This document shows positions 41,457 to 51,689 of a stretch of DNA of 64,000 nucleotides, in pieces. A model generated the notes under the pieces. That model searched no databases, was not told the DNA's origin, and saw only the letters and a list, made by a program, of their open reading frames with translations. The stretch comes from Adenophora triphylla var. japonica (taxonomy: Eukaryota; Streptophyta; Magnoliopsida; Asterales; Campanulaceae). Position 1 is the stretch's first letter. Each line of letters starts with the position of its first letter. Location: positions 1 through 64,000 of the forward strand of contig JAFEMH010001291.1 in assembly GCA_022495995.1 (NCBI GenBank), given 5' to 3'. The position numbers were made by a program, and so were the translations under genes.

Positions 41457-43018
41457 CTAGTCACTCGTTCCCACTCCCGAATTAGCATTCTTCTTCTTCC
41501 TCTTCCTCGGTCCTCGGGAGGTCTTTGGCTTAGCTATCCCAAACAGTTCTGTCTCCCGTCGTCCCGGCTCAGGAATAATATGAGTCGGTGAGTCAACCAA
41601 TCCGGCAGCTCTCAATGCCGCCTGGGCAGCCCTTTCCTCTCTCAAAGCTGTCCTCCGGGCCATAACTTCAGGGTCATCCCTCATCTTGGCTCTCCTCTCT
41701 ACGAGTCTCTCAAAGTCTGCTGCCGGATCGTCGATCACGTTGTCTGGGTCAGCTTGTGCCTCAGCATCGCGTAGCTCCCGGCTAGTTTGGTCTCCTCCTC
41801 GGATCCCTCGGCAATATACTTCAATGATGTGCTGAACTGGTCCCATCTGCTCCCCATACCAAATGAGATACAGGGTGGAAATATATGTGATTCCCCGGGT
41901 CTTCCGTATCAGTGTGTGAGCGGGAAAAGCTGCTCCTGAAAAGGCCCTGGCAAAGAACCTGAGGGTCCGGACATCAGTCATGTCAAGAAGAACGGTATCC
42001 CGGGCCATCTGCTCTCTGAACCCATCAACAGCCTGCTGTGGGTATCCATACTGCCTCTGAACAAGCAAGGGGATACTGAATGATGAGAAGTGTAATCCCG
42101 GCAGCCTCACTACAGCAGAGTCATCCTGCCTGCCGCTCATGGTCTCAAGCCTCCATCCAGGAACCCAGTACTGAATATCAGTGGTAGTATACCTGGCCAA
42201 TCGCCTCGCCACTCCCCTGTGAAGCCTCCGGAGCCACTCGCCTCTGCTGTGTAACCCAGGGTGCTGCAGTTTGCCCTGCAGGTAATGGAGAGATAAGTCT
42301 CAACCGCTCAAAGAGCCACAATGATAAGAGACTGGGGCTGCAGCACCCCATGTGCAATGACCCTCCAGCTAGTCGGTCCATCCCATGATAAGTCTCTGCC
42401 AGCAAAATGGGAACTATGTCTCTCTCTCCCTGCCCGGGTCGGATCTCAGTCAATGTGGTACCACGAGAACCCCGCATCTGTCTAACAACTCCCAGCAGTA
42501 AACCAGAGTATACCCCATCATACTCACAAAAGCAGTATAGGGAGATCATAATCAGCATAAAAATATCCATGGCCGTGGATGGGTCAAACAGCTCCGGATG
42601 CGATACAGCCAATCGGGCTATTCGGGCAGTCAACAAAGGACGGTCGAGAATCGATCGCTTACTCGCTCGTGTGAAATCCCAAGAAATCGGCCAACCGCTC
42701 GCCAAGGGTCGTGGATCTCGTGGGAAAACAAAGATCTCTCGAGCTCGCCTCCCAGCCAAGTGCACGAAACTCTTCAATGGTGGGTGTAAAGTCATTATAC
42801 GAAAGGGTAAAGACATGCCTCTCGCAGTCCTAGTATCTGGACGCGGCCCGGAGAAGAATCCAATCTACCGCCCACTCCTTTAATGCCTTGATGCATCTCA
42901 ACCCATATCGTTGGTCGATAACCCTCCTATTGTTGCTACGATTATGGCGGGTTAGATTTATGAGATCGGAATGAAATTGACGTTCTTTGGTCTTAGATCT
43001 GTCGTTGTAATGCTCCAT
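41457..43018 (-). pseudogene. Element A antisense gene 1: DUF7745-like protein
   Basis: Start ATG at 43018 (MEHYNDRSK). Family-like blocks are LLRAASRY, then HVFTLSYNDFTPTIEEFRAL, then PILLAETYHGMDRLAGG and SLLSLWLFERL (about 42180-42420). After a shift near 42180 the chain goes on from 42212 as YWVPGWRLETM...HFSSFSIPLLVQRQ. The C-terminus is charged with a basic patch RGPRKRKKKN, a likely nuclear signal. These blocks resemble plant DUF7745 proteins, related to the plant mobile domain found in retroelements. Defects: TAG at about 42830 where the element C homologue has Trp (RFWD), and frameshifts near 42740 and 42180. Most of the chain is readable, so it decayed recently or carries sequence errors. 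Its function is unknown. Confidence 0.7.
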
Positions 43019-43168
43019 TTCGGGTCAAAGGTCGAATCTTGGGGCTAATTTCGGGGTGGAAGACCAGTTTGGAGTCTGCTATGACTGCCGGAACATGTTT
43101 TTTACGAGTCTGCCTCCTCTTAAATGCTGGGGCTTGCTGATCAAGAAATCTGTCCCCCAGACTCTCCC

Positions 43169-43213
43169 TGTCGGACGACATGGAGGTTCCATGAAGTCCT
43201 GTGTCAGACGACA
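43169..43213 (-). promoter_or_regulatory. Element A paired palindromes upstream of antisense gene 1
   Basis: TGTCGGACGACA (43169-43180) and TGTCAGACGACA (43202-43213), 33 bp apart, lie 151 and 184 bp upstream of the ATG at 43018. The stretch 43214-43640 holds no gene that I can support. Confidence 0.6.
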
Positions 43214-43642
43214 TGGAGAGTCCCATCAGAAACAGCAGCAGCTGCAACTGCAGCAACCCCCTAGCATCCCAATGCTTGCTCAAAAGCCTACCCAAACCTG
43301 TCCAAAACACCAGAAAATCATACATAAACACTCCCTTTCACTCATCAAGCCCACGGGAGAGGATCCGGCATATCCAACGCGCCCACAGACACGTAAACAT
43401 CACCCAATGCGTGAAAAATTACAAAAACACCCAATCACATCAAAAGCCACCATTTTGTGCCATTCTTGGGACGGGCTTATGCATATGAGCCAACAAATAT
43501 ACAAATAAGCAAGTATTTTAGTTGTCAAAGTACAAAATGCAATAAAATACTTGTTTTACAACCCAAAAGAACAAAAATAGTGCATGCATCTCCTCTCTCT
43601 CCCTAAAAGAGTCCAAAGCATGGCAAGAGGGGACTGCCGTGA

Positions 43643-46047
43643 TCACTCTGACTCGGAATCATCCTCCTCATCCTCCTCGGAGCCGCTGTCGTCCTGGACG
43701 CTGCCCACCTCCTCCTCAGAGCCGCTCTGCTCCTGGCCGTCGCCGCCACCCTCCTGTACCTCGTGGATCTCGCCATCCGAGTCATCATCATCCTCATACT
43801 GGGCCCAAGGCTGGGGCTCGCCATAATACCCATGCCACTCAGGCACGGTGGAAAAAGGGGGCTGATAAGGGTCATCCTCGCCATCATCGTCGGGCTGGGG
43901 CTGCTGACTCGAACCGCCCGCCTGTGAGCCAGAGGGAGCCAAGGCCGGTCTAGGCCTCTTCTTCGGAGGCACGACGTCACCAGGCTGGGAGCTGCATCTC
44001 CCCTTCCAATGCTCTGCGCTCCTAACCGGGCGCAAAGATCTTCACAGCCCCGTTGAGCGCCTTGGCCACCACCCTGTAGGTCTTGGCTGGGACCTGTTCA
44101 ATGAACACAAAAGAGGCAATGTAAGCAATCAATACAGTAAAGCAGTAAAAGGCTTAAACGAATCAGAAAAGAAAAGATTGCTTACAGAAGTAGTCCCGCG
44201 GGGAAGCCGCAGATGTGGATGAGTCTCAGACATATCAAATGAGGAGCGGCGAATGACACCCCCAGCCTCATACTCAAAAAATCGGGGAGGCACCGGTATC
44301 TGCATCCCCGCTGCCCTCCTGGCAGCCATAACCTGAGGGGTCACCAGTCAGGTAAAAACAAACTGAGCATAATCCCCGTCATCAGACAGCTCTGCAACAT
44401 CAATGCCGGTCCGCAACCGCTCCAAGTCAGGCAGGGCCCGGATATGCCAAATCCCCGCAGGAGGATCATGAGGAACGCGAGCGGCTGCACCATATCCGTG
44501 CTGCCTACAGACCCTCTCTCCCAAATATAGGGCATCTCCCTCCAGGCCAATCAGAAGCCTCCTCGTCCTGGTCACCAGGGCAGCATCACCAACCACATCC
44601 TCGCCATACCTACCATGCCAAGGGAACATCCTCAAACCAGTAGGGGTGACCCTCAAGGCAATCATCGTGTCATGATAACAAGCCGTCTTACGGGGCTTCA
44701 CCCCGTCCACTCTCCGGCTCTCCCTCGCCCCAAAAGTCCACCGGCGGATAGCAGGGAATAAATCTGCCGCAATCCTCTCAGCCACAGTCCAGGCATAACA
44801 GCCGAACACCTCATAAGCCCACACCTGAAATCAAAAGACAAAAAGCTTTCAGTGTGCATCAACAGTAATACAAAGATGACAGAAAAGTCAGTGCAGCGGC
44901 CAAGTTGCGAAAAAACAAAAGGCATACCTCCAGCACAGTCTGATAAAAATCCAAAGAGGTCACACTGCCTCTGCTCACCTCATCCAGGCCCCTATACATC
45001 TGAGCTAAGCCGGCCTCGCCCCATGAAAAAGTGGATACCTGGCCCCAATCCCTAAGAGGCTCTAGCAGAAGAGTCAATGCCGTCGTAGAGGCATTACAGA
45101 ACAGGGTGTCGGAGAAACCAGCCCAAGCAAATGCCCTCGCCAACTGCTCAGCCATCGTGAATCAGCAAGCACCCTCGAAAGAGACGACACTGATGCGTCA
45201 AAGCCGAATGCAAATCCGCCAACGGAACCCCGTTGCCCTTCGGACGAAGGGTCATGCCAGTCAATGCCCGAATAGCGTCTGGGCTCAGTACACCAGGGTC
45301 CTCAGAAAAGATGGGTCTGCCCGTGAACCGCAGACCGGTAATAGCGGTGAAATCATAGGGAGTGATGGTCGACTCAACCCAAGACAAGTGAAAAGTATGG
45401 GTAGAGTCCCACCAGTACTGCCTGAAGGCCCGCACCAGCTCCACGCTCCTGGGCGTGTCCCCGAAATCTCCAACGGCAGTAAAGAATGGTCCAAGACCAG
45501 CAGCAAAAATCAGGCCCTTGGGACTGTCCGGCAGATCAGAAGAGCCAGGCAGAAGGCCCCAAATCGTCGCAATCGCCTCAGGGGACCCCTTGGTCCGCAA
45601 AGCCTGCAGGTAAGCACAGCACAGGTATCAGAACATACTCATAACAATGTGTGCATTCATTCATGTGCATTTTCAAAAAATCACCCAATTCTTTCAAAAG
45701 AAGAAAAAGAAAAATCTTTTCAAAACAATGCATCTCATGCCAAGCATGCAACTTTCTTTTGGGTGCGATTTCCCCCAAATTCTATCTCGAGCCCTATAAA
45801 TCCAATTTCGGAAAGGAAAAGGGAAGGGTCGATGAATTAGAATACTTACCCCCGTCTGATCCATGGTGGAAGTATGAAAATCAAGGCCCGGATAAAGCCC
45901 ATTACCCTCTGGAAATTTCTTCCGCTTGTTCCGATCGACGAGTTTCCTCCTCTCGGACAACGATCGTTGCACATTCCTTCTTGATTCCGCTCGCGGAGGC
46001 ATTGCCAATTCTTGATTGAAATCAAAATTGGGGGGAGAAACTTTCAA
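43643..46047 (-). pseudogene. Element A antisense gene 2: plant mobile domain protein, multi-exon
   Basis: Exon 1 starts at ATG 46002 (MPPRAESRR; an upstream in-frame ATG is at 46047) and ends at 45850 with donor GTAAGT. Exon 2 starts at 45603 after CTGCAG and holds the plant mobile domain: FRQYWWDSTHTFHLSWVEST, ITPYDFTAITGLRF, then after a shift near 45160 LARAFAWAGFSDTLFC and TFSWGEAGLAQMYRGLD. It ends at CTGGAG|GTATGC (about 44930). Exon 3 begins about 44826 (VWAYEVFGCYAWT), has a TGA at 44348-44350 and continues in frame to SV|GTAAGC (about 44188). Exon 4 begins about 44095 (VPAKTYRVVAKALN); a shift near 44035 leads into a long Asp/Glu/Ser-rich acidic tail. Plant mobile domains occur in host silencing proteins such as MAIN and MAIL1 and in transposons. 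The role here is unknown. Confidence 0.75.
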
Positions 46048-46150
46048 TTTTTTCTATCTTTCTCTCTTTGAACTCGGCGGAGTATGCAATTTGTTGGGGT
46101 CTGTCTTACGACCTAACTATTTTAATTAAAACAGCTTGGGGAACGCCCCA

Positions 46151-46162
46151 TGTCGGACGACA
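46151..46162 (-). promoter_or_regulatory. Element A palindrome upstream of antisense gene 2
   Basis: TGTCGGACGACA lies 149 bp upstream of ATG 46002. An AT-rich TTTTAATTAAAA (about 46117-46130) lies between them and could serve as a TATA-like element. Confidence 0.55.
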
Positions 46163-46370
46163 TCCACACTCCAGAAGGGGTAATTTTCCTCTTTTTCCCC
46201 TGGTCAATTTGGTCAGTCCCTTTGACTGCCTATCAATTCACCACTTTATTCGGGTCTAAATGCCCATCTCTCTCAGTCTTTCACAAGATCATTACCAAGA
46301 TCCTTAGCCCGAAATGGCTATAAACTACCCGGTCTGGAAAATCGTACAGTTTCCCACACAGCAAAATATT

Positions 46371-46903
46371 CGGGGTGACTCCCCATAAAAATAGTCAAAT
46401 TCGCGGGTGACTCCCAAAGAAAAAAGTCAAAATTCGCGGGTGACTCCCAAAGAAAAAAGTCAAAATTCGCGGGTGACTCCCAAAGGAAAAAGTCAAATTC
46501 GCGGGTGACTCCCAAAGAAAAAAGTCAAAAATTCGGGGTGACTCCCCATAAAAACAGTCAAATTCGCGGGTGACTCCCAAAGAAAAAGTCAAAATTCGCG
46601 GGTGACTCCCAAAGAAAAAAGTCAAATCATTGGGGTGACTCCCCATCGAAACAGTCAAATCTCCGGGGTGACTCCCCTTCAAAACAGTCAAATTCGGGGT
46701 GACTCCCCATCGAAACAGTCAAATTCGCGGGTGACTCCCAAAGAAAAAAGTCAAAATCACAGGGGTGACTCCCCTTGGAACGGTCAATCTCGGGTGCAAA
46801 CACCCATATTCGGGGTGACTCCCCTTGGAACAGTCAATCTCGGGTACAAACGCCCATCTTCGGGGTGACTCCCCTTGGAACAGTCACTTTCGGGTACAAA
46901 GCC
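46371..46903 (+). repeat. Element A tandem array, 30-40 bp units
   Basis: About 15 units alternate between TCGCGGGTGACTCCCAAAG and TCGGGGTGACTCCCC forms, each followed by an A-rich AGTCAAA part. The array lies between the antisense gene 2 promoter and the 3' LTR, the hypervariable 3' region of Tat/Ogre elements. Confidence 0.93.
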
Positions 46904-46929
46904 CATGGCCTTTCATTGGCACCCCATCC

Positions 46930-47222
46930 TTAACGAACTACGATTCGGCTTGATTCCCCCACGGGATACGTAGAAATCCTTCTCATAAAAGGTCCAGCCG
47001 CATGACCATCATGGTCGATTTTCCCCGGGACGCGAACGTCCATCTTTGTCTGAACTACGATTCGGCTTGATTCCCCCACAGGATACGTAGGAATCCTTTT
47101 CATAAAAGGTCCAGCCACTTGACCATCTTGGTCATCGCTTTTCCCGCCATTCGTGTCCGGCTCGGGATTCTCATTGTGTCGACGACCCCACTTCCCGTGG
47201 AAGTAACGTCGCCGAGGGGCTC
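46930..47222 (+). repeat. Element A direct duplication and polypurine region before the 3' LTR
   Basis: AACTACGATTCGGCTTGATT...GGATACGTAG...AAAAGGTCCAGCC occurs twice, starting near 46936 and 47051 (about 115 bp apart). A close relative stands at the end of the window in element C (63911-64000), so the block is a conserved marker just before the 3' LTR. GCCGAGGGGCTC directly before TGTGAG is a weak polypurine tract. Confidence 0.75.
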
Positions 47223-48099
47223 TGTGAGTACCCCGACCCGAACTCATGTTTTGGGTCCACTTTCCTTGATTTTTGGTCTCATTTATTTGCTAAAATGCAA
47301 TATTGAGTCCAATTATCCAATTGCCCACTCAACCCATTGGGCCTGCCATCCATTCGGCTCAACTGTGCCAAAAAGTTGTACGCTGTCGTCCGACATAGGA
47401 CGATACTAAGGCGGTTTAACTCCCTCTGTCGGACGACATGGAGCTTCCCATCAGCCTGCCTATAAATACAAGGCATGGCTGGTCATTTTAGGGGGACTTT
47501 GGAGAGTTTTGGGAGGATATCAGTAAAAGAGGGGAAACTCTGCAGAAATAGAGACTCTCTCTCTCTCTCTCTCATACACACACACTCACCTCCCTCCTCA
47601 CACACACACCCTAAAATCCAAGATCCAAAGAAAGGTTCCTTTTGTTGGTGTGTTGAAGGGGTAGACACCATACTACTGGTGTTCTTACCTTGTGGACTAC
47701 AATAGGTAGCCACTAAACCCTCTCTCTCTTTCACTAACTCTTCCATACACTTATATCACCTTTCATGTTTACTTGCTTAGATATTATGTAAAATATTGGG
47801 GGTTTTGCATGATAAAGGTGGTGGAGAGGTGAATCTTCAATATTCACTTCTCCCCACCTCAGATCTGAACATTTGGTGACATTATCACCAATAAAGTTTG
47901 AATCTTTACTAGTTTCCATTGAGTTAGGAGGTGATGGCTACATAAAAATGGCCATAAACATGTGATTTATCACATTTGGCCATTAAAGTCATGTGATCCT
48001 CCCATAATACTCACGTAACATTACTACTTTACTGCTTACAGTTAACAAAATTACTTGGTTGGCTTATCAACCAGACTGAAGGGCACTGAAATAGGCTGC
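47223..48099 (+). repeat. Element A 3' LTR, first 877 bp, cut by element C
   Basis: TGTGAGTACCCC... matches 23620 onward, including both promoter palindromes (47384, 47427) and the TATA box. The match weakens after 48030, where the 5' LTR has about 24 extra bases, and breaks at GGCTGC|TGTAAG. The rest of this LTR must lie beyond the right edge of the window. Confidence 0.9.
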
Positions 48100-49864
48100 T
48101 GTAAGTACCCAAATCTGGCTCACGCCTTCCGATTAAATTTCCCGACAATTTCGGTAAGTTTCCCGGTAATTCCCCGGACCTTCCTAGTGTTCCGGAAATA
48201 TTCCGAAACTGTTCCAAAACAAATAAGGGCTGAAGGGGAAGCTTCCTAATTAAGAAACACGTTTTTCTTAATTAGGAAATGTTCTAGAATTTGCCACCTT
48301 GCATGGTTCTAGAAACATGCTGAGTCACAAGGGATAATGCCGCACGGCTGCATTAGCCAAGGGTCTCTGGCCGCACGGCTTCATTGGCCTTATCCAGACT
48401 GCCTATAAATAGAGCCCTCCTCTACCCATTTTAACAACAACAATATCAACAACATCACACATAATACGTGAAATACACTCCCAAGAGCTGCTGGAAGTCC
48501 AAGAAGGTGAAGAAGAAGGCCAAGAAGCCACCTCCCTCCTCCTTGAAGATCCCAAGATCAACCTTTCCACCTAGCTCCATCCAAAGAAGAAGAGGAAGCC
48601 ATTGGTAACCTCTCACACCCTAAATTTGCATCCTAATTGCTCTATGTGATTCTAATTGCTCATTGCATTTCATATATTGCTATTATCTTGTTTGGGACTT
48701 AGTAGATTAAAGATCATATCTTTATACCCCCCCTTTCCCCCTTTTGCATGCATTAGGCATCCCTTGCCATTAAAGATGTAATCTTTTGAATCAAAGGTGC
48801 ATCCTTTGCACCTAAAAATCCTATTTTTACATAAAAATATCATCTTTATGCATCATCTGCATATAAAAATCCAATCTTTATGATGAAAATGCATCCTTTG
48901 CACATGAAACCCTTTTTCAAGCATCCTTTGCATTAAAGATCATATCTTTATTAGCATCCTATGCTTTCAAAAATGCAATCTTTATGCATCCTTTGCATAT
49001 TAAATCCCAATTTCTTCATAAAAATGCATCATTTGCATAAAAATCATTTCTTTATGCATCCTTTGCAAATAAAGATCACTTCTTTAAATCAAATGCACCC
49101 TTTGCAAATTAAAGATCATTTTCTTTAAATCAAATGCATCCTTTGCAACCCAAAAATGTCATCTTTTCACTAAAAATGTCATTTTTACATGCATTTCCCC
49201 ATATCCCCATTAGCAACCTTGGAACGGACCGGTGTAAAAGATCCTATCTTTACATCGTTCCTTCCATTAAAGGTTTCATAATTTCTTTAGAAAGGGACAA
49301 CCTTGAACCCTATATCTCCGATTATCACTTAAGATGAGTATGAAGCATCTATATGAGCTCGACCGTCTTAAAATGTAGGATTGATGGGCTAAGGACCCTC
49401 CTTTTCTAAAGAACCTCATCTTTGACTATAAAGGGAGTCATTCTCTCGATCATGCAAAGTTCCGAGGTTAAGAATGCAATGATCACAAGTCCAAGATTGA
49501 GGACGGGATCATAATCCCGAATACATAAAATCCAAGAAATCCCGCGCGATAACCAATAAATGGTTTGTACGTCCGGAAGACAACTTGGGACATTCCCTCC
49601 CCCTATTTTCAAACACATGCACACAAGAAAGCACGCAAGCAAGCACGATTAATGAAATCTTGGGAGACTTGCTCCGGCAAGGCACCTTGGGTGAACGACG
49701 ATCCGTTCTTCCCAAGGGGTAACTTAACCTCCGAACCCATAAAACCTTTTTTTCAAAGTTTTGAGGTAATCAAAATGGCGTGGCGACTCCGTTTTTCAAA
49801 TTAAACCGGATGTCTTCAAACTCGCGTGAATTTCCAAATACACGAAATTTGGGGCGCACATTCA
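48100..49864 (+). repeat. Element C 5' LTR
   Basis: TGTAAGTACCC... to ...GCACATTCA, about 1765 bp; the end is inferred from the primer site. TATAAATA at 48404. Palindromes GCCGCACGGC at 48339 and 48370, each followed by a CATTRGCC word. From 48700 to 49260 it repeats GCATCCTTTGCA and AAAGAT...ATCTTT words. TGGCGACTCC also occurs inside the LTR at 49781, as in element A. Confidence 0.78.
48339..48411 (+). promoter_or_regulatory. Element C sense promoter: palindromes plus TATA box
   Basis: GCCGCACGGC at 48339-48348 and 48370-48379 (31 bp apart), then TATAAATA at 48404. The second palindrome starts 34 bp before TATA, as in element A. Confidence 0.65.
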
Positions 49865-49868
49865 CGCT

Positions 49869-49886
49869 TGGCGACTACTGGGAGAT
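49869..49886 (+). promoter_or_regulatory. Element C primer binding site
   Basis: TGGCGACTACTGGGAGAT stands a few bases after the inferred LTR end. It shares TGGCGACT and CTGGGGA-like parts with the element A site. Confidence 0.55.
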
Positions 49887-51600
49887 CCCAAAGGAAAAAA
49901 GCTTTTATTTTTCAAAACAAAAATCGATACTCTATATAGGTGGAAACCACTTAACCTTCCCCGTATCACTCCCCGATTTGGAAGTTGGGATAACCGGTGG
50001 TTTAACAATCCCACGTACCAAGATCTCTTTTCGGAAAAAAATTTGAAAAAATAAAAGAAAGCTTTTCCCTTTGAGCGGGTTAGACTCCCGTCGCTGATTT
50101 CATTAATCATGCTTGCTTTCTTTACCTTGCATTGCATCATTTGCATCTTGGAATTTGTGCATACTTTGAACGGGAAACAACCCGAAAAAAATAGCAAAGG
50201 AGTGGAACCTGGAAAATTGATCCATGCAGCAGCACGGCTCAATCCTCCTTGGATTCTCGGACCGGGCGGCCTCAAAGGGCAATTCCACCAGAAAATCATG
50301 GTTAATCTGGCAGTCCTAGCAGCTTGGGGCTACTCAGCTCCATGACTGACTGGGGCTCCCAGAAAATTTACGTGCTTACGTGTTGCATTCTCCCCATCCC
50401 GAAAATCATTCCTTTAAAACACATTTATGAAAATATCCGTTTTAACTCAAAAAGGAACATTTTTAGGAGACCGCACACTACGCGCACCTGATATATCCTG
50501 TACACTTTGCACGCACGTCCTTTAAACCCGAAGTGGTTCCAGCTGCAGTCACGGACAGCCTTACGATGCTCCCGGGCGCGAACGGAATCATTCCAACCTC
50601 CCCATGGCACCAAAGGTCGACCAATGCACAGTCCGTGTCACACGTTTCAAAAAACCGTGACTTTATTGGTTGGTTTTTGGTCTAGTCGTGTCATATAGCC
50701 CAGTTACATACCCTCGTAAAGGTCAAGCCTTAGTTCATAACGGAAGCCAATATTTTCGCTCAAGCGAAACTCTGCCAAAATTCCGACAAGGAAAAATTGG
50801 TAGGATCTTGACTCCGACATTGACTTTGACCTTGACCCGCACGGAATGCGTAAGAGTCAAGACCGAGTCTTTGCCAACAAATCAAAAGATCCTTCGCTCA
50901 AGCGAAGCTCTGTCAAAATTCCGACAAGGAAAAATTGGCAAGATCTTGACCCGGCATTGACTTCGATTCTGACTCACGCACTGCGTATGCAACGAAGTTC
51001 AATGTGACACTGTGTCATCCGGCTTTTGCCGCCCGACCCATGCCTATTATCTTCTCGGACATTACCGAAAGTCAAAACGTCATTCGCTCAAGCGAAATTC
51101 TGCCGAAATCCAATCAAGGCAGAAAGACGAGACTTTCCCGGTATTGCCTTGACCATAATCCGCATCGCTCGTGCGTTGAAAGTTCCTATGACCCGCTAGA
51201 CCCGTTAGGAGCGTTCTTTACTCTCGGTCGGTGGGATCCGCGTGCCCTATAGGACCTCGCCCGGGCCGCCCACCCCGGGAGGTCGAAATACAGGTGGAAT
51301 ACGAGGGGCTTATAGACGTAGTGACGGAACCCACCGATCCAGGATCTAGAGTAGTTGCGAAAAAGAAGGGCAAATTCCCTTTTCCAACCAAATAGATATT
51401 AATAAAAGACACCGGAAGATTCTAATTTGCATATTGCCTGAGCCTTCAGCCTAAACACCTACCCCGAGTCTAAACCTTTCCTATCCCTTTCCCACAGCGA
51501 GAAAGAAGTGGGTGAGAACACCGGGTCAGCGACTTGTAAGCGCAGAATTCTCTACAGCTCGCGTAATCCTCGCCTTGGTCACCCGTAGAGTCGAATGTCC
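49887..51600 (+). other. Element C leader, non-coding
   Basis: No gene seen. It contains three copies of the palindrome TTCGCTCAAGCGAA (50755, 50893, 51083), each followed by a related AACTCTGCC-AAATTCCGACAAGG stretch. Near 51230-51400 it matches the leader of A. Confidence 0.65.
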
Positions 51601-51689
51601 GATTCGACAGAAAACAAGATTGGTTTGGGTAACTGCATGACTAGGGAAGAAGAGCTAGCCTTAGCCTTGGAAAACAAATCAGAAGGCCC

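Larger units (their letters stand above)
23620..48099 (+). mobile_element. Element A: Ogre/Tat-type LTR retrotransposon with antisense genes, interrupted by B and C
   Basis: Order: 5' LTR, primer site, long leader, short pre-RT ORF, RT-RNase H-archaeal RNase H, [element B], integrase, antisense DUF7745-like gene, antisense plant-mobile-domain gene, tandem array, 3' LTR cut by element C. Excluding B, about 15 kb are present. The dual RNase H places it in Tat; large size and LTR features suggest the Ogre group. LTR copies differ by roughly 3 percent by eye over the comparable 800 bases. No gag with a zinc knuckle and no protease active site are seen, so this copy looks non-autonomous. Confidence 0.88.

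Noticed and set aside
41457..42212. Start of antisense gene 1 at 42212 as an independent protein
   Set aside because: The upstream frames 42816-42178 and 43018-42830 carry the matching N-terminal blocks, so this is the C-terminal part after a frameshift.
43603..43980. Open frames in all directions over the region 43603-43980
   Set aside because: They shadow the acidic Asp/Glu/Ser-rich tail of antisense gene 2; only the minus-strand frame joins the upstream exons sensibly.
46371..46903. Possible CRISPR-like array (regular repeats with variable spacers)
   Set aside because: This is plant DNA; units run head to tail without unique spacers and sit in the known tandem-repeat region of a retrotransposon.
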